A stretch of 64,000 nucleotides of DNA from Astrocystis sublimbata (GCA_022453515.1 JAJNNY010000003.1:434001-498000), one strand, 5' to 3'. Positions 23,401 through 35,428 are shown, counted from the stretch's first letter. Notes: generated by a model not told the origin, from the sequence alone. A program made the numbers and translations.

Positions 23401-25181
23401 CTTCCCCTTCACTCCTCCTTCTCCCCTCACCTGCCTAATAAATGCATCCAAAGGGAAATACTAGACCAAGGTCCCTACCTAGTCTTGTGTAGGTGCCCGT
23501 ACTCGTAACAGAACCCGCAGACCTACCTACCTACTTACTGTATGCGAATCGATAGAATTCAGACCACGGACGACGCGCATGATTCTTACTTGACACCAAG
23601 GAAATTAGAATATGTAAACGAAATAGCAGCGGCCAAATGTAGCTACAGGACCGATTAGCTCGCCCCGAGAGGATTAGACGTCTTATGTGTGGTATACTAA
23701 GGTACTAGGCCTTTTAAGGTGTAGGGCATGATGCATGAAGGATATGAAGAGGCTGGTTGGTTGACACATGTAGGTATGCCCTCAGGCTTGGATGATGCCC
23801 TTAGTCGATGTTTTCCCAGCCACTGACATATTCCTGGGTGCTTAGCCTACTGCTAGTTAACAGCCACCACCATCCCAAAAAGGGTCGTTTAATAGGCAGC
23901 AAACCCACCCAACAGGGGCAGAAACGTCAAATAAGCAATAATAGAAATATCGGAGTGGACATTGTCACGACAAATGTCCTCTGTAGTGGAGTTGCACCAA
24001 GCCTTTTAGCGAGCGAGACAGACCTGGACTGGACAGGATTAGGACCCGACTTGACCGGCTTCGAGCACAAGGAACCGGTGGCCCCACCAGCAGGCAACCT
24101 GTGTCTAAGCCTATCTAGGTACTACCTACCTAGGAAAAGGTAGATACCTAATCCTACTGGGCATGCCCCCAAGGCCACTGGAGAGCAAGCAGGTCACGTC
24201 AGGCCAGGTCCGCCTGCCAGCCAACCAGCCTGTTGAGCCTGTCTACCAGCCCGCCAGCCCAGCCAAGCCCAGCCCACGAGCACCCAGCCCACGAGCACCC
24301 ACCCAACTGGCTCACAAACCTATCATCTCATCATATTCATCCATCATCATCGAAGCTGGCACGACCGACGCCTAGGAGGAGAAAAAAAAGAAAGCCACAG
24401 CAATCCTGCTGTCTCGACGAACCCAGCCCTGCCACATTTTATTTCCAGGCACGCTCACCTCTCTCACCTCACTTTCGCAGGCCTTCTTCTTTTGGACCTT
24501 CCTTGGGACCCGAACTGCGCCAGCTGCTCCCACGTCGCTTTTCCTCCCACGGCTTCGCCTTCGTCTGTCCACCTACCAAGGTAGGCCACAGTCCACTTTG
24601 CGACCGGACTTCAGTGGCATCGTCGGAAGGCTTTCTGCGCCACCGCATGTGCCCATACACATTGCTTGTACATGTTGCTTGTATATATCCATTCCTAGAA
24701 AAGAGGTGCTCCAGATTTCATCGACACCACACCGCACCGCACCGCACGATACCACACGACACCACACCACTGGGCCAGCGTACGGCACCCGCGATACCGA
24801 CTACGACAATGCGCGTTGCGCCATATGCTGCGACTTCGTGAGCACTATATCTACGACCTGCGTTTTGTGCTAGTCTCGCTTCGGAGCTGCTCCGGTCCGT
24901 CTTTGCCTCCTTGCTCTCCTGCGGTCCCCCATTGCACCATTCGGCCATTCGCATTCTCGGGGTAGCACAGCTTCGGCCACAGCTTTTGGCCCCAGCCTTC
25001 AAGGGCGCGAGAGCAACCAGAGCCTCGTCGGCCGCATAGGCTCGTATCTCTTTTGTCTGCATATCCCTGCGTCGCCGCCACAACCTGTCCTCCTCAGCCC
25101 CGACTATGGACTCTTGTGACTCGGTCTAATCCGACTTGTGGTCACCGCACGAAACCAGCAGCCGTCATACCGACGTGAGAG
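20466..25181. other. long intergenic region, no supported gene
   Basis: Nothing recognisable over 4.7 kb. A GC-richer island at 22050-22650 has overlapping open frames on both strands without family motifs. TAGGTACC-type motifs cluster at 22675-22710, 22880-22890, 23465-23540 and 24114-24152. A GAGT tetranucleotide run lies at 23229-23250. The 24.2-25.18 kb part is pyrimidine-rich with short CCAGCCCA and CACCGCAC-type repeats, fitting a promoter and long 5' UTR for the gene at 25182. Confidence 0.5.
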
Positions 25182-28100
25182 ATGCTTACGCCCTCTAAGA
25201 CCGTTGCTGCGTCTGCAACGACCCCGATGACGACGCCTCTCTACTTCGATCGCCCGTGCGACCACCAGACTTTGACCAAGCCCAGTCCGCGCTCCTTCAA
25301 GAAACACAAAGTACTGCCACGACCTAGATCCGATATATTCGCGCCCGTCACTGCGAGCAGTAGCCCACATGTTGCCCATGATCTCCCGGGCGACACGTCA
25401 CCGAGCGCACGTCCGAAGCGAAGGCCTGTGACTTCGCCGCGACCGACCCAGGATCTGTCAGATACCCGACTCATCGGCCCGGATCTGCCGCCCACACCTC
25501 CAGCCCACTCGAGATCTTCTTCCGGGAGTCATCCCCAAATCTCCAGCCCGTCGTCCGCCGAACATTCTGTGCGAAGTGTACCCGCGGTGGGCTCCGTCAC
25601 GCCGCCGCCTCCAGGCACGCCAACCCTCCAGAGAAGCCCGCCGACACCTGACGTGACGCCTCCCCAGGTCGGGCGCCGCCCTAAGGCTTTCCGCCCCGCG
25701 CTCACGGACCGCATACCTTCAAAGGCCGATTCACGCACCGAGTCCTTCAAAACGGCGAGGGAAAGCCCCAGCTTCTCTGACGAAGATAAAACCACGCCTC
25801 GGCCAATCTTCACTTCTGCCAGGGCACCGCAAAACGCTGCAGGTCGACAGGTCGATACAAGCTCCAACACCACACAGGATGTGGGCTTAGGGTTGGTTCC
25901 AGATGATGATCTGACGCCGAGGACGAAGCAAGAGTTTTCCTCATTTGATGGGGAATGGGCCTCCAACAGCGAGGTGGAACAAGAATGGGACGATAACCTC
26001 AGCAGAAATGTGATGGTTCGAAAGCGCCGAGCCCAACAAGGAACAAATGGGAGGGCGGAAGTGATTGAGGAGCCTATCGTCATACCAACTAATGCGACAA
26101 AGGCCTTGCGATCCATACCCCTGCAGCAACGCTCTCATGTTGCTAGTTCGCCGCAACACGATCCTCCTTTCCATGTGGAATTGGGAGGCAACGACAATCC
26201 ACGTTGGACAGCATCCGCTTCACAGTCTTCGATGAGCACCGACCCTCGACGCTCTTCTGGCATGTCGTCCAAGTCTACCGTCTCCACCGTTGTCGAGGCT
26301 ATTCTGGTCGATGTCCCTCCACAAAGGCAGAAGACGTTGCGACATGTCAGAAAACAGACGACGCTTAGAAATTCTGCTTCAGACTTGTCGCCTCCGAGTT
26401 CGACTTCTACTTCCCTTCGCCATATCGAAAACACGAGGCGACCCAGAGTCCCCAGCAAGCTGGCCGCCTCGCGTACCGAAAGCATGGCGTCTACGAATAC
26501 GGTGAACTCCATCGCAAGCAGAAAGGCAAGGCGGGAGGTACGCAAGAACGGGGGCATTCCCGTTGTCGTTATTCCCAATCGCGGGGACTCCCTGAAGCCG
26601 AGAAATGTGCCACCAATCTCGCTGCGACCAACACATAGTCAACATGCGAAGAGGAGCAATAGTGTTGGTTCTGTGCCACGATCCAAGTTCTCTGCAGCGA
26701 AGGAGCTCTCCGCGTCTCTGGACAGGCCGGCGCCAAGGGGCAGATCCATGTCTGTCACGTACGGGTCATTTCCGACAGTGTTTCCGACTGATCAACTCAC
26801 TATGGATTACCCCCCCATTGTGCCGCGGAGGACATCTTCTCTGTCTGCTCCCACTAGCCGAAACACGTCTCGTGCTGGGTCGCGAGCTGGGTCTCTGACC
26901 GCTGAAAGTTTGAAGGCGCACAACGCACTGATCGAGCAAGTCAAGATCCGGCTACCGCAAGCCATGGTGGAACGTGCGCCCCCAAGCGAGGATACGAGCG
27001 AATGCTTGGATCAGAGACAACAGTGTCCGGTCGCTCCGGTCGAGTCACACAACACTGAGATGGCTAATCAGAAGCCGCTTGTTGATCACAACGGTGACCC
27101 ATTTTTCGGCAAACGCCTCACTGCGCGCAACACACCCTTCTCCCAGGCATCCGTCGAGACAAACGGAACGCATTCGGTAGCCGATATTGCGGAAGCAATG
27201 GCGGTGAACATCTATCCCCACCAGAACAGGTCTGTCCTGATGGTTGACCATATGTCGAAGCCCGTCAGTACTGCAAACGACAAGCGGCTGGAAAACTCTT
27301 CTCGGGTAGAGCCACCAGGGGTCTCAGATGGGGTCTCAGGCAATCCAGAAATCACGACTAGCGGTCCTGATGGCGGTCCTGTCACACCTCCCCAGCCCCA
27401 GATCCCGCTGGGTGAGGTTGATTCCCCTCTTAGGAATCCACGTCCTCCCCCAGAACCACCCGCAATTACGTTCATACCGGCTACGCCATCTGGCCTGACG
27501 CCTGCAGCAGAAAAAGAAAAGATGCTAGGAAATTTCTTTGAGGACACGCAGAAACGGCCGTCGCTGGTTCGCAGGGCCTTCAGCCTCCGCAAAGCCTCTG
27601 AAAACGACGTTTCGCACAGACCCGGCCTACTTGCGCGAACACTCTCGCTGACCAAAACGAGCCGCACGTACGCGGCGGGACACCCGTATTTGGAGGACAA
27701 GAAGAAATCGGACCCCCATCACTACCCCACTGCTGACGAGACACCTGATGATGAGTCCAAACTCCATGCATATTGGCGCCCAGCCTATGATGAAGACGAC
27801 AGTGCTGATGATTCGGACTACGACATGCCCGAACGCTCCCACTGGGATCGGCGCCATTCATCCTTTGAGGACCAGCCGGCAACGCTCAGGAGAAGCATGA
27901 GTGAGCGGATGAAACGTACATTTGCCGTTCTCCCCACCGAAGATGACCGACGAAGCCCAGAAAGACGCACCATCAAACGAACGCCGAGCGGTAGCCTCCG
28001 GGTGATGCCACACCGCGGTAGCTTCAGCAGTGCTCGCTGGAGCGGGTGGTCTTGGCGAGAGGGGGGCGAAGACCGCCCATCCACTGCGCCCAACCGTTCC

Positions 28101-28406
28101 AACCGTCGTGTTTGGGGCGTAGAGAAACGAGTGGACGACCGTGGACGACGACTTTTCCCCAGCTGGCAGGATAAACTGGAACAGTACAAGCCGCAGAACC
28201 TACAGCGCCGTATGAGCGAGCATCGGCGCCAGAAGCGGACGGACGCCCTGCGGCAGAAGATCAGCGGGCCTCGCGAGGTCAGGGACGGCGTTGGAGATGT
28301 TATCAAGCGAAGCAGCTACAACGGCCCGTCATATCAGGATGGATCACAGAACGAGGCGCCCAGTCAGCGGCATCCGCGGGCGTCCAAGACGGCGGTCTCG
28401 GCTTGA
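25182..28406 (+). CDS. large disordered Ser/Pro-rich protein, function unknown
   Basis: Single-exon ORF of 1074 aa, far too long to be chance, starting at the first ATG of the frame. I do not recognise a catalytic domain. The first third is Pro/Ser/Thr-rich with many SP/TP dipeptides (possible proline-directed kinase sites). Conserved-looking islands include TLRHVRKQTTLRNSAS (about residues 387-402), repeated RRAFSLRK / ARTLSLTK basic-Ser modules (about 790-830), an acidic patch (about 870-890) and a basic, Trp-containing C-terminal region (SARWSGWSWREGG then RLFPSWQDKLEQYKP). RRxS-type sites recur, fitting PKA/AGC kinase substrates. No signal peptide or membrane segment. A cytoplasmic or cortical scaffold is plausible, but no role can be assigned. 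Confidence 0.8.
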   Translation: MLTPSKTVAASATTPMTTPLYFDRPCDHQTLTKPSPRSFKKHKVLPRPRSDIFAPVTASSSPHVAHDLPGDTSPSARPKRRPVTSPRPTQDLSDTRLIGPDLPPTPPAHSRSSSGSHPQISSPSSAEHSVRSVPAVGSVTPPPPGTPTLQRSPPTPDVTPPQVGRRPKAFRPALTDRIPSKADSRTESFKTARESPSFSDEDKTTPRPIFTSARAPQNAAGRQVDTSSNTTQDVGLGLVPDDDLTPRTKQEFSSFDGEWASNSEVEQEWDDNLSRNVMVRKRRAQQGTNGRAEVIEEPIVIPTNATKALRSIPLQQRSHVASSPQHDPPFHVELGGNDNPRWTASASQSSMSTDPRRSSGMSSKSTVSTVVEAILVDVPPQRQKTLRHVRKQTTLRNSASDLSPPSSTSTSLRHIENTRRPRVPSKLAASRTESMASTNTVNSIASRKARREVRKNGGIPVVVIPNRGDSLKPRNVPPISLRPTHSQHAKRSNSVGSVPRSKFSAAKELSASLDRPAPRGRSMSVTYGSFPTVFPTDQLTMDYPPIVPRRTSSLSAPTSRNTSRAGSRAGSLTAESLKAHNALIEQVKIRLPQAMVERAPPSEDTSECLDQRQQCPVAPVESHNTEMANQKPLVDHNGDPFFGKRLTARNTPFSQASVETNGTHSVADIAEAMAVNIYPHQNRSVLMVDHMSKPVSTANDKRLENSSRVEPPGVSDGVSGNPEITTSGPDGGPVTPPQPQIPLGEVDSPLRNPRPPPEPPAITFIPATPSGLTPAAEKEKMLGNFFEDTQKRPSLVRRAFSLRKASENDVSHRPGLLARTLSLTKTSRTYAAGHPYLEDKKKSDPHHYPTADETPDDESKLHAYWRPAYDEDDSADDSDYDMPERSHWDRRHSSFEDQPATLRRSMSERMKRTFAVLPTEDDRRSPERRTIKRTPSGSLRVMPHRGSFSSARWSGWSWREGGEDRPSTAPNRSNRRVWGVEKRVDDRGRRLFPSWQDKLEQYKPQNLQRRMSEHRRQKRTDALRQKISGPREVRDGVGDVIKRSSYNGPSYQDGSQNEAPSQRHPRASKTAVSA

Positions 28407-29794
28407 TGGTTTCCTTCTTGAGCTTTACCAGATCATGCCAAAAAGTCCGTCACTTTCTTGCCATGAAGAACGAGACCCGATATATTTGTTTTATGCCATA
28501 AATTTCTTAACGATGCACACGAGCCACGAGATTCCCAGCTAGATTTTCCAGCCATACCCCCATTACCCCAATACCCCCCTACGTACACACATACATACCT
28601 ACATCGCTTGCACTTTGCGCACAATACCATCAGTTCGCACGACTTATGAGAACATTTGAGTACCGGTTTCGAGGATGTTGGAGTTGGATCTGATTGATTT
28701 TCGATTTCTGAGTTGGTTGACCTTATTGCATTTTTGAACGCCAGTCGATAGGCGAAATGGGCATGAACAAATACCTAGGAAGGCAGGAAAAGAATGTACG
28801 AGTCTCTCTTTCGCTGCCATTTGTTGATTGGAGTTGGGCCATCAGGAAAGGGAAGTCCAAACATTTACCACCTGGTTGTACTGCATCAGTTCTCTGCAGC
28901 TGTTCTTCAGAGATACTGCCTAGCAACCTAGCCTAGCAAATTCTATACTTCTGGCGTTATGAATGCAAATCTTCCTTCTTCACATGCACATCTATGGCGT
29001 TTTGAGATCAAACCACACTCGTCCACCGAGTGACATATTTAGATTAGGTGACTTGAGGTTTATGAAAGCATTGATGCAAAACTGTTAGAGGGGTATATAT
29101 ACCCGCAATGTATTCAGCTAGTAATTGTATAATGGAGAAATTATAACTAGGTACCTATGCACCCTGGATAGGATATTTATTCTACACGCATCCTATTTCA
29201 ATGGCATATTGACCTGCTGGGAAAAAACAACGCCAGCCCCTGCGACGACTAACCTGCCTGAACGCCATGCTTTTTAACCTATAAATTACATAAGACAATG
29301 TCAGCCTCTCATAGAGACTTGCCCCTGAATTATCTCGAGCGCAATGCCCCCTCTCGTCGCTGGGCCTCATTGATGACCGAGGTGGACCATTTCGGACATT
29401 GAGATACCGTAATGTCTCAATAGTCATACTTCCAGCAGCGGAACTCGTCGTATATTGTTTCCCAGACGCACACTGGGGGAGGATTCAGAACTGCGCCTAT
29501 GTTGGTCGAACTATGATTTCGACCAGAAGCCTGTGCGTGGATGCACACACAGAATAATACACATGTTGCGCTGGGCTGGTCCACAACAAGACTCATCTGA
29601 TAGGGTGCTGCTTGCGGCAACGCCCAATGAAGCTGCAAACCAATTTGGGGTATCTTCAACCCTCAGAGCGCGGGGCCGGGAGGCATGAGCGACGGGGGAG
29701 GGCAGGCAGGCAAACTGTAGACTAGATCTGGGCGGAATTCTCCATGTTTCCATCTTGGATTGTCCGACTAGGAGGAGGGCCACGAGGAGACATA
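28407..29794. other. intergenic between convergent genes
   Basis: 3' flanks of the disordered-protein gene and of yhc1. No coding signal on either strand; short AT-rich stretches near 29090-29180. Confidence 0.6.
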
Positions 29795-30623
29795 CTAACG
29801 TCCAGGACCTTGATGGCCTGGTGGGCCGCCAGCCGGAGGCGGGAATCCAGGAGCACCAGGGGGCGAAGGGCCGGGAAATCCTTGAGCGCCGGGCGGTGGC
29901 ATGCCGGGGAAGCCGGGGAATGGTGGGAGGCCGCCTGGGGGGAGAAAGGGCAGTCCACCGGGCGGAGGCATGGGCATGCCACCAGGGCCTGGCGGGAAGG
30001 GAGGAAGACCGCCGCGGCCGGCTCCTTGGCCTGGCGGTGCTGCAGAGAGGGAATTGTCAGGACACGAAGGTCTGCATAATGATAGAGGAGGGAGGCGAGG
30101 GAGGCAAGGGCGCAGGGTACTTACGAGGCATACCAGCAGGGAAAGCAGCGCCGGGAGGCAGCATGGGAGGAGCGCCGGGCATGCCAGGAAACGGTGGAGG
30201 CATGCCGCCGGGGAAGCTGAAGGGAGGAGGAAAGCCGCCAGGACCGCCGGGGCCAGCGCCGGGGTGCGCGCCAGGCTGATTCTGGGGCAGCATGGGGTTC
30301 GCGTGGGCCTGGCCCTCGGCGGCGTAGGAGGAGGTGATGCTATCGATGACGGACTGAGCCTTCTCATGGCCTATCTGCTGGTAGTAGTCGACGACGTTGC
30401 GCAGGTGGTTGCGACCGCTGTTGTGGGCCTTGCGCACGCTCATGGAGTCGTGCGTGAGGTAGACATCGCAGTAATCGCAGAAGACTGTGGCGAGGGAGCG
30501 TTGCGTTAGCTTCGGCTGGCTTCATGTGCTGGTCGTGAGGTGCGCGGCTGTAGATGCAGAACCAGAGCTGTTCTGCCGAAGATTGGGTTCGATGGGGGAG
30601 AAGACTAGCTTACATTTCGGCAT
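29795..30623 (-). CDS. yhc1: U1 snRNP protein C (U1-C/Yhc1)
   Basis: Three exons, 30623-30614, 30484-30125 and 30039-29795 (204 aa). The first coding exon is only 10 nt (MPK plus one base), followed by a 129-nt intron with donor GTAAGC; the second intron is 85 nt. The N-terminus is the U1-C matrin-type C2H2 zinc finger with Cys6, Cys9, His24 and His30 and the conserved DVYLTHDS and HNSGRNH segments. Next comes the helix with [16 protein letters not shown], and then a long Pro/Gly/Met-rich tail typical of the family. U1-C stabilises pairing of U1 snRNA with the 5' splice site and is a nuclear core component of the U1 snRNP. It is divergent from erv25 with 617 bp between start codons. Confidence 0.95.
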
Positions 30624-31240
30624 GGTGACTTGAGGGAGGGTGTCGCGGATCGAGGGGGAATCGCTAAGTCACAGAAACTCGAGACAATGTTGTGTTGATG
30701 TTGGGAGAGAAAGCGACGAGATATTTCTAACTCGATTGTTCAGTTGCTGCTGGAGTCAAAGACTGGATTGAGTGTTGGAGGCACTTTCCTAGGGAGGTAC
30801 CGCGCCCTTCCTTCCCTCGTCAACGCGCCCAAGCTCCAGCTACGATTAACGTGCAAGAGAGGACCTGGGTAGGTATCCGCCTACTTAAACACCCAGACAC
30901 CTATATAGGCGAGGTAGGTACGCCTCTAGGATTCCCCACCTACCTACCCCGACCCCACCCCTATGGCGCTGCGTGATTGGCCAGTCACTTGAACACGTTG
31001 AGTGCTGGTGACAAGCGCAAAACCACCCAATCGATACCTGGACCTACCTACAAGCTAGGTACCTACTGCCAATACGTCGTTGTCGTTGTCGTCGTCGCCG
31101 TCGCTTCCACAATTGAAGCACTGCAAATGCGGTAGACTTAGGTCGCCCCCCCTCTTCTTTCTTTCACCAACAGTCCTGCAGACCACCACCACACAGACAG
31201 ACGCATCTGCATTCCAGCCGCCGCCCCGACAGCATCCGCA
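30624..31240. promoter_or_regulatory. divergent yhc1/erv25 promoter region
   Basis: Head-to-head intergenic region. Its middle (30865-31070) is crowded with CCTACC/GGTAGG/TAGGTACC motifs and ends in a GTCGTTGTC trinucleotide-like run and a CCACCACCACAC leader before erv25. A CCAAT-like ATTGG occurs near 30976. Confidence 0.55.
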
Positions 31241-32098
31241 ATGGCTTTGCCACGAGCGCTGCTGCAGTACATCTGCGGTCTCGTGCTGCTCATCGCATCC
31301 GTCAACGCCCTCAAATTCGAACTCACAGCCACCCCACAGCGCGATGGGAAGAAGGAGCGCTGCATACGGAACTTCGTCGCCAAAGAGACACTGGTCGTCG
31401 TCACCGCCATCGTGAGCGGCTCCAAGGGCGATGGCCAGCAGGTCAACATTCATGTACGTCGTATTCCCCTGTTCTCTGTTCCCCGTGCCATGGCCCGTCT
31501 ATGGAGAGAGGCTTCCGATGCTAATGCGAACCGCTCCGTCTATGTAGATCCGAGACACCGTCGGCAACGAGTACGGCCGCCCGAGAGATGTCGCGGGCGA
31601 GCAGCGCACCGTCTTCACGTCACACTCTGACGCCGCCTTCGACGTGTGCTTCGAAAACATCATGACCGGAGGTAAGTGCCCGCCCTGTCCCCATCCCCGT
31701 CTCCGACGACGAAGCGCAATTGTTTCCGGTGCTCGGCCGACATGAGGCGTGACACAGCTCTGAGCGACTTCAAACCAGGCCGCGTGAACAACCCGACCCG
31801 CCACGTCGAGCTGGACATCGACATCGGCGCCGACGCCAAGGACTGGTCCGCCATCCAGGCTACTGAGAAGCTGCGCCCCGTCGAGACCGACCTGCGCCGT
31901 ATCGAGGAGATGATCCAGGAGGTCGTCAACGAGATGGACTACCTGCGCGCCCGCGAGCAGAAGCTGCGCGACACCAACGAGAGCACCAACACCCGCGTCA
32001 AGTGGTTCGGCATCGGCACCACCACCCTGCTCGTCGCTCTCTGGGGCTGGCAGATCATGTACCTGCGCGCCTACTTCCGCTCCAAGCACTTGATCTGA
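31241..32098 (+). CDS. erv25: p24 family ER-Golgi cargo receptor Erv25
   Basis: Three exons, 31241-31453, 31548-31671 and 31779-32098 (218 aa). A signal peptide (about 1-23, ending VNALKF) is followed by the GOLD domain with its Cys pair (ERCIRNF and FDVCFEN). A luminal coiled coil follows ([17 protein letters not shown] and the [16 protein letters not shown] stretch), then one transmembrane helix and a short cytosolic tail with the aromatic YF pair and basic KHLI end used for COPII/COPI binding. Erv25 (TMED10 orthologue) works with Emp24 and other p24 proteins in packaging GPI-anchored and other cargo into COPII vesicles. Length matches the family. Both introns have standard GT...AG ends and phases agree. 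Confidence 0.95.
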
Positions 32099-33087
32099 TC
32101 TGGACTGGTCTCATTCCCATCATATTCGAGGTCCACACTCGGATGCTGCGGCCAAACGAAGCAGACGCAGACCTCTCACTACACCACAGGATCACGATTC
32201 ACAGGCCATCTAGGAATCCGGAGCGGGGATCATACGGAAACAAGGATTTCCACCCACCTTGGCGTCCGGGGATGGCATAGCCGAAAATGGGGGGTGATGG
32301 AGGCTCACGGCTAGGGGCCAGATGGTGCATCAGCGCATGGGCATTGGAAGCGCCACACTTGTAAACATAATATGTATGACCGTCCAGAGCCGCACATGAC
32401 AGTACAAAGAGGATACCTTGTTGTTGAAAACCGGGGTGAATGAATCAAATCACTTGGATATTTCTGTCCATTCGAGTAATCTGCACGTCAAGCGGTGGTT
32501 ATTGTGATAAACTCCAACGCCCGCAACGAGCTACTGGAATCGACAAACACGAATGATTCCGATTCTGTCTGATCGTAGGATATTTATTGTGTTGCTCCAT
32601 TCAGGGACTTGGAACTACCTAGGTATATGCTATTACTCGGAGTGGAGGGTGTCCAGATTCCCCTCCAAGGCCGATCTGATTAAAGGTGTCCGGCCGGGTG
32701 GACCGGGCAGCATCGGCGCAGGTGGAGACACCATCGAACGCACCATCGAACGCCTCGGCATGTGCTGTATGAACTTGTCGAGCTTGTTCCGATTCCGCCT
32801 CGGTCTCCATTCATTTCCACGTCCCTTACGTCAACACATTCGGCAGATGCCGGCGGAGGCAATTGGGTTGAGCTCGGCCGCTTTTGATCACCTTGGGCCA
32901 TTTCTAATTCACTTCTCTGATAACTCAACATATTTATTTACAAAAGCGTGATCCCTCGACTTCAGGTACCAATACTAACCACAACCAACCTTGGAATTGA
33001 GCAACAATATTACTTGATCCCGGTATTTCATACGCACCATCCATCGTCCTCAACGCCACTCTGTAAGATAAGATAGAACCAATCGCC
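32099..33087. other. intergenic erv25-sdh5
   Basis: Contains the erv25 3' UTR and the sdh5 promoter. A TACCTAGGTA palindrome lies at about 32617-32626. No gene is seen. Confidence 0.6.
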
Positions 33088-34015
33088 ATGGCATCTCTAC
33101 CACGCGCCCTCATCCGCCCCGCGCGCCATGTGCTCAATCGCTCGGCTTTCTGTGCCCCTCGCACGCTGGCCGTCCGCGGCATGGCGACGGTAGGCAATGC
33201 GCCGCCCATGGAGCCGCACAAGGAACGTTCTGGCGAGATGGCCGTCGGGGAGCTCGAGGGCGCCACCTTTACCATCCAGCCGCTACGGCGTGTGGGCGAG
33301 GACGAGAAGACGATGCGTGCGCGGCTTGTCTGTACGTTCCAACCACCCAAAGACAGGACAAGGACAGGACACCGCTGACATGTCATACTCACAACCCCCA
33401 GACCAGTCCCGCAAGCGCGGCATCCTCGAAACCGACCTCCTCCTCTCCACCTTCGCAGACCAGTACCTGCCCGCCATGAGCCAGGAGCAGATGGCGCAGT
33501 ACGACCTCTTCCTCGACGAGAACGACTGGGACATCTACTACTGGGCCACGCAGGAGGAGCCCTCGTCGCACACCAACCCCTCCTCCTCTTCTTCACCCGC
33601 CGCTGCCGCCGAACCCGCCTCTCCCATGTCCACATCCACATTTACATCCACATCCAGCGCCGCCGAGACGGACACGAGCTCCGCCTCGTACGGCAGCGGC
33701 TCGGAAACCGTCGTCGCCACCAGCGGTTCCGAGTCCACGAGCACGGGAGGCTCGCCGCTGACGGGCGAGCACGGCGATACGAAACCATACACTTCAACAA
33801 CAACAACAACAACAACAACAACACCGACATCGGCGCCGGCGCCGGCGCCGTACGTGGGCGAGTGGGCGCAGACGGTCGGGACGTTCAAGCCCGCGTATCG
33901 CCCTGTTCCGATCCGGTGGCAGGACAGCGACATCCTCAAGCTCGTCCGCGAGCATGTGCGTGCGCGCGCCGGGCAGAAGGGCGGCATGGCCTTCATGCCT
34001 GCCTTGAGGTCGTAG
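33088..34015 (+). CDS. sdh5: succinate dehydrogenase assembly factor 2 (Sdh5/SDHAF2)
   Basis: Two exons, 33088-33331 and 33402-34015 (285 aa). The N-terminus ([21 protein letters not shown]) is an Arg-rich mitochondrial presequence. The conserved core starts with [20 protein letters not shown], carrying the RGxxE motif of the SdhE/SDHAF2 family, and continues through [18 protein letters not shown]. This matrix protein promotes covalent attachment of FAD to the flavoprotein subunit of complex II. Between the core and the C-terminal block ([21 protein letters not shown]) sits a Ser/Thr-rich low-complexity insert of about 100 residues including a Thr run from an ACA microsatellite and an APAPAP run, which makes the protein long for the family. 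The intron is 70 nt and splits the Tyr codon of the core motif. Confidence 0.94.
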
Positions 34016-34191
34016 GCATTAATCAGACTTTACAAAAAAAATGTAGGACTATTCTCAACTCGTTGTGACCTACCTACTACCTACTACAAATGAGTTACTT
34101 TGATGACCAACCAACCTACCAATTCTTTATTGGTGTACTACATCCCAATCTCGAGCCCGTGGTGTGGGCATTCATACTTATTCACTTGGTT

Positions 34192-34213
34192 GTATATATA
34201 TATATATATATAT
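34192..34213. repeat. TA dinucleotide microsatellite
   Basis: Uninterrupted alternating T/A of about 22 bases downstream of sdh5. Confidence 0.9.
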
Positions 34214-34665
34214 GTACAGGACAAGGAGCTTTATAGCCTGCAAGAATACCTAGTATAGTTCTTCTTTCTCTTCTTCTTCTTGCGCAGGCTTTAGCATAGC
34301 TCGTGAATGAATCCATGCATGTATCATAAAAGTCTATGAATACGAAGACAACTCGAATAGAGAAGACGGCTTAGACGGCAGAAAGCCGTCAGCCATTAAG
34401 GTATAGCCCGTTGCCATCTAACTGAAAGACCTACTTCCTATATACAGGTAATAAGTAAATCACTTCCACGCAGGTCGGCGTGCCGTACAGCTTTGTAACT
34501 TTGCCACTGCATATAGCGAGCGCACAGTACACGCACACCTTGAATACCTACCCCGTGTCTCGCCTATTAAAAGGCCACGCTGCTCCTTCAACCCCCTCCA
34601 TCCCTTTTCCTTTCTTCCATATCCCATGTCCCTTCCAAGCCTCTCTGGGTCGTAACAAGTCTTTG

Positions 34666-34685
34666 CACACACACACACACACACA
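34666..34685. repeat. CA dinucleotide microsatellite
   Basis: Uninterrupted CA repeat of about 20 bases in the intergenic region between sdh5 and dsn1. Confidence 0.9.
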
Positions 34686-35428
34686 TCAGACATAGTATAG
34701 GGGGTCAGACGAGAGACAGGTCGTCGACGCAGTACTTACAAGCCGGCGCGTGCGCTACATCGTAACAACCACATAAAGGATCGATGATGAGATGGGTTTC
34801 TCGCTCTGGAAACTGTCGGTTGCCCGGATGCTGAGAAAAACCCGGGTTCCTACGCCTCTGTCGCATTGGACCCAATATACCCTCACTGAGATTCTAGACC
34901 CATCATCGCTTAAAACTTCTTCCTACTTCCCGCCCCCCTTCAATTTCTCCGCAGCTCCTTTTCCTTATCTTTCCCGCTTCCCTTTCGAAATGACGCTCAA
35001 TCATTCACAATCCTTCCTAGTGGATGTCACTATTCCAAGTATGGGTATTCATGCAAAAAGCATATGTTTCATTGCTAGGTAGACACCTGCTAGGTAGATG
35101 GCTCGGCATACAGGCATCTGAGATGTCTTGTCGGGCTGCGACGGCTCAGATTAACCTATCTCGAGAGGTTCTCCCTGCTCTGTTCGGTCCTCGTCTCCCT
35201 AGCACCAACCCTCCCCTCTCTATCATTCGAAGTGAATCGCAGCAACGAAAATGTGGTATCATCCGGAAATTGTCCCCCCAATGCTTGTTAGTTCCCTCCC
35301 TGTTTGCGCCGTAAACACAAGAGTCGTTGTCGTCGTTCATAACAAATGCTGTATATGCCAGATATAAATCTGGTGCTTTTTTTTAGTTGTTCATCTTTTC
35401 TTTGTTTGCCCGTTTCCCACGGACTGAT

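Larger units (their letters stand above)
34016..35428. other. intergenic between convergent sdh5 and dsn1
   Basis: No gene recognised. Holds TACCTACTACCTACTAC near 34070, a TA dinucleotide run (34192-34213) and a CA dinucleotide run (34666-34685), and a pyrimidine-rich stretch around 34580-34640. Confidence 0.6.

Noticed and set aside
24163..24841. Pro/His-rich ORFs upstream of the 25182 gene
   Set aside because: Made of CCAGCCCA/CACCACAC simple repeats typical of a pyrimidine-rich promoter and 5' UTR.
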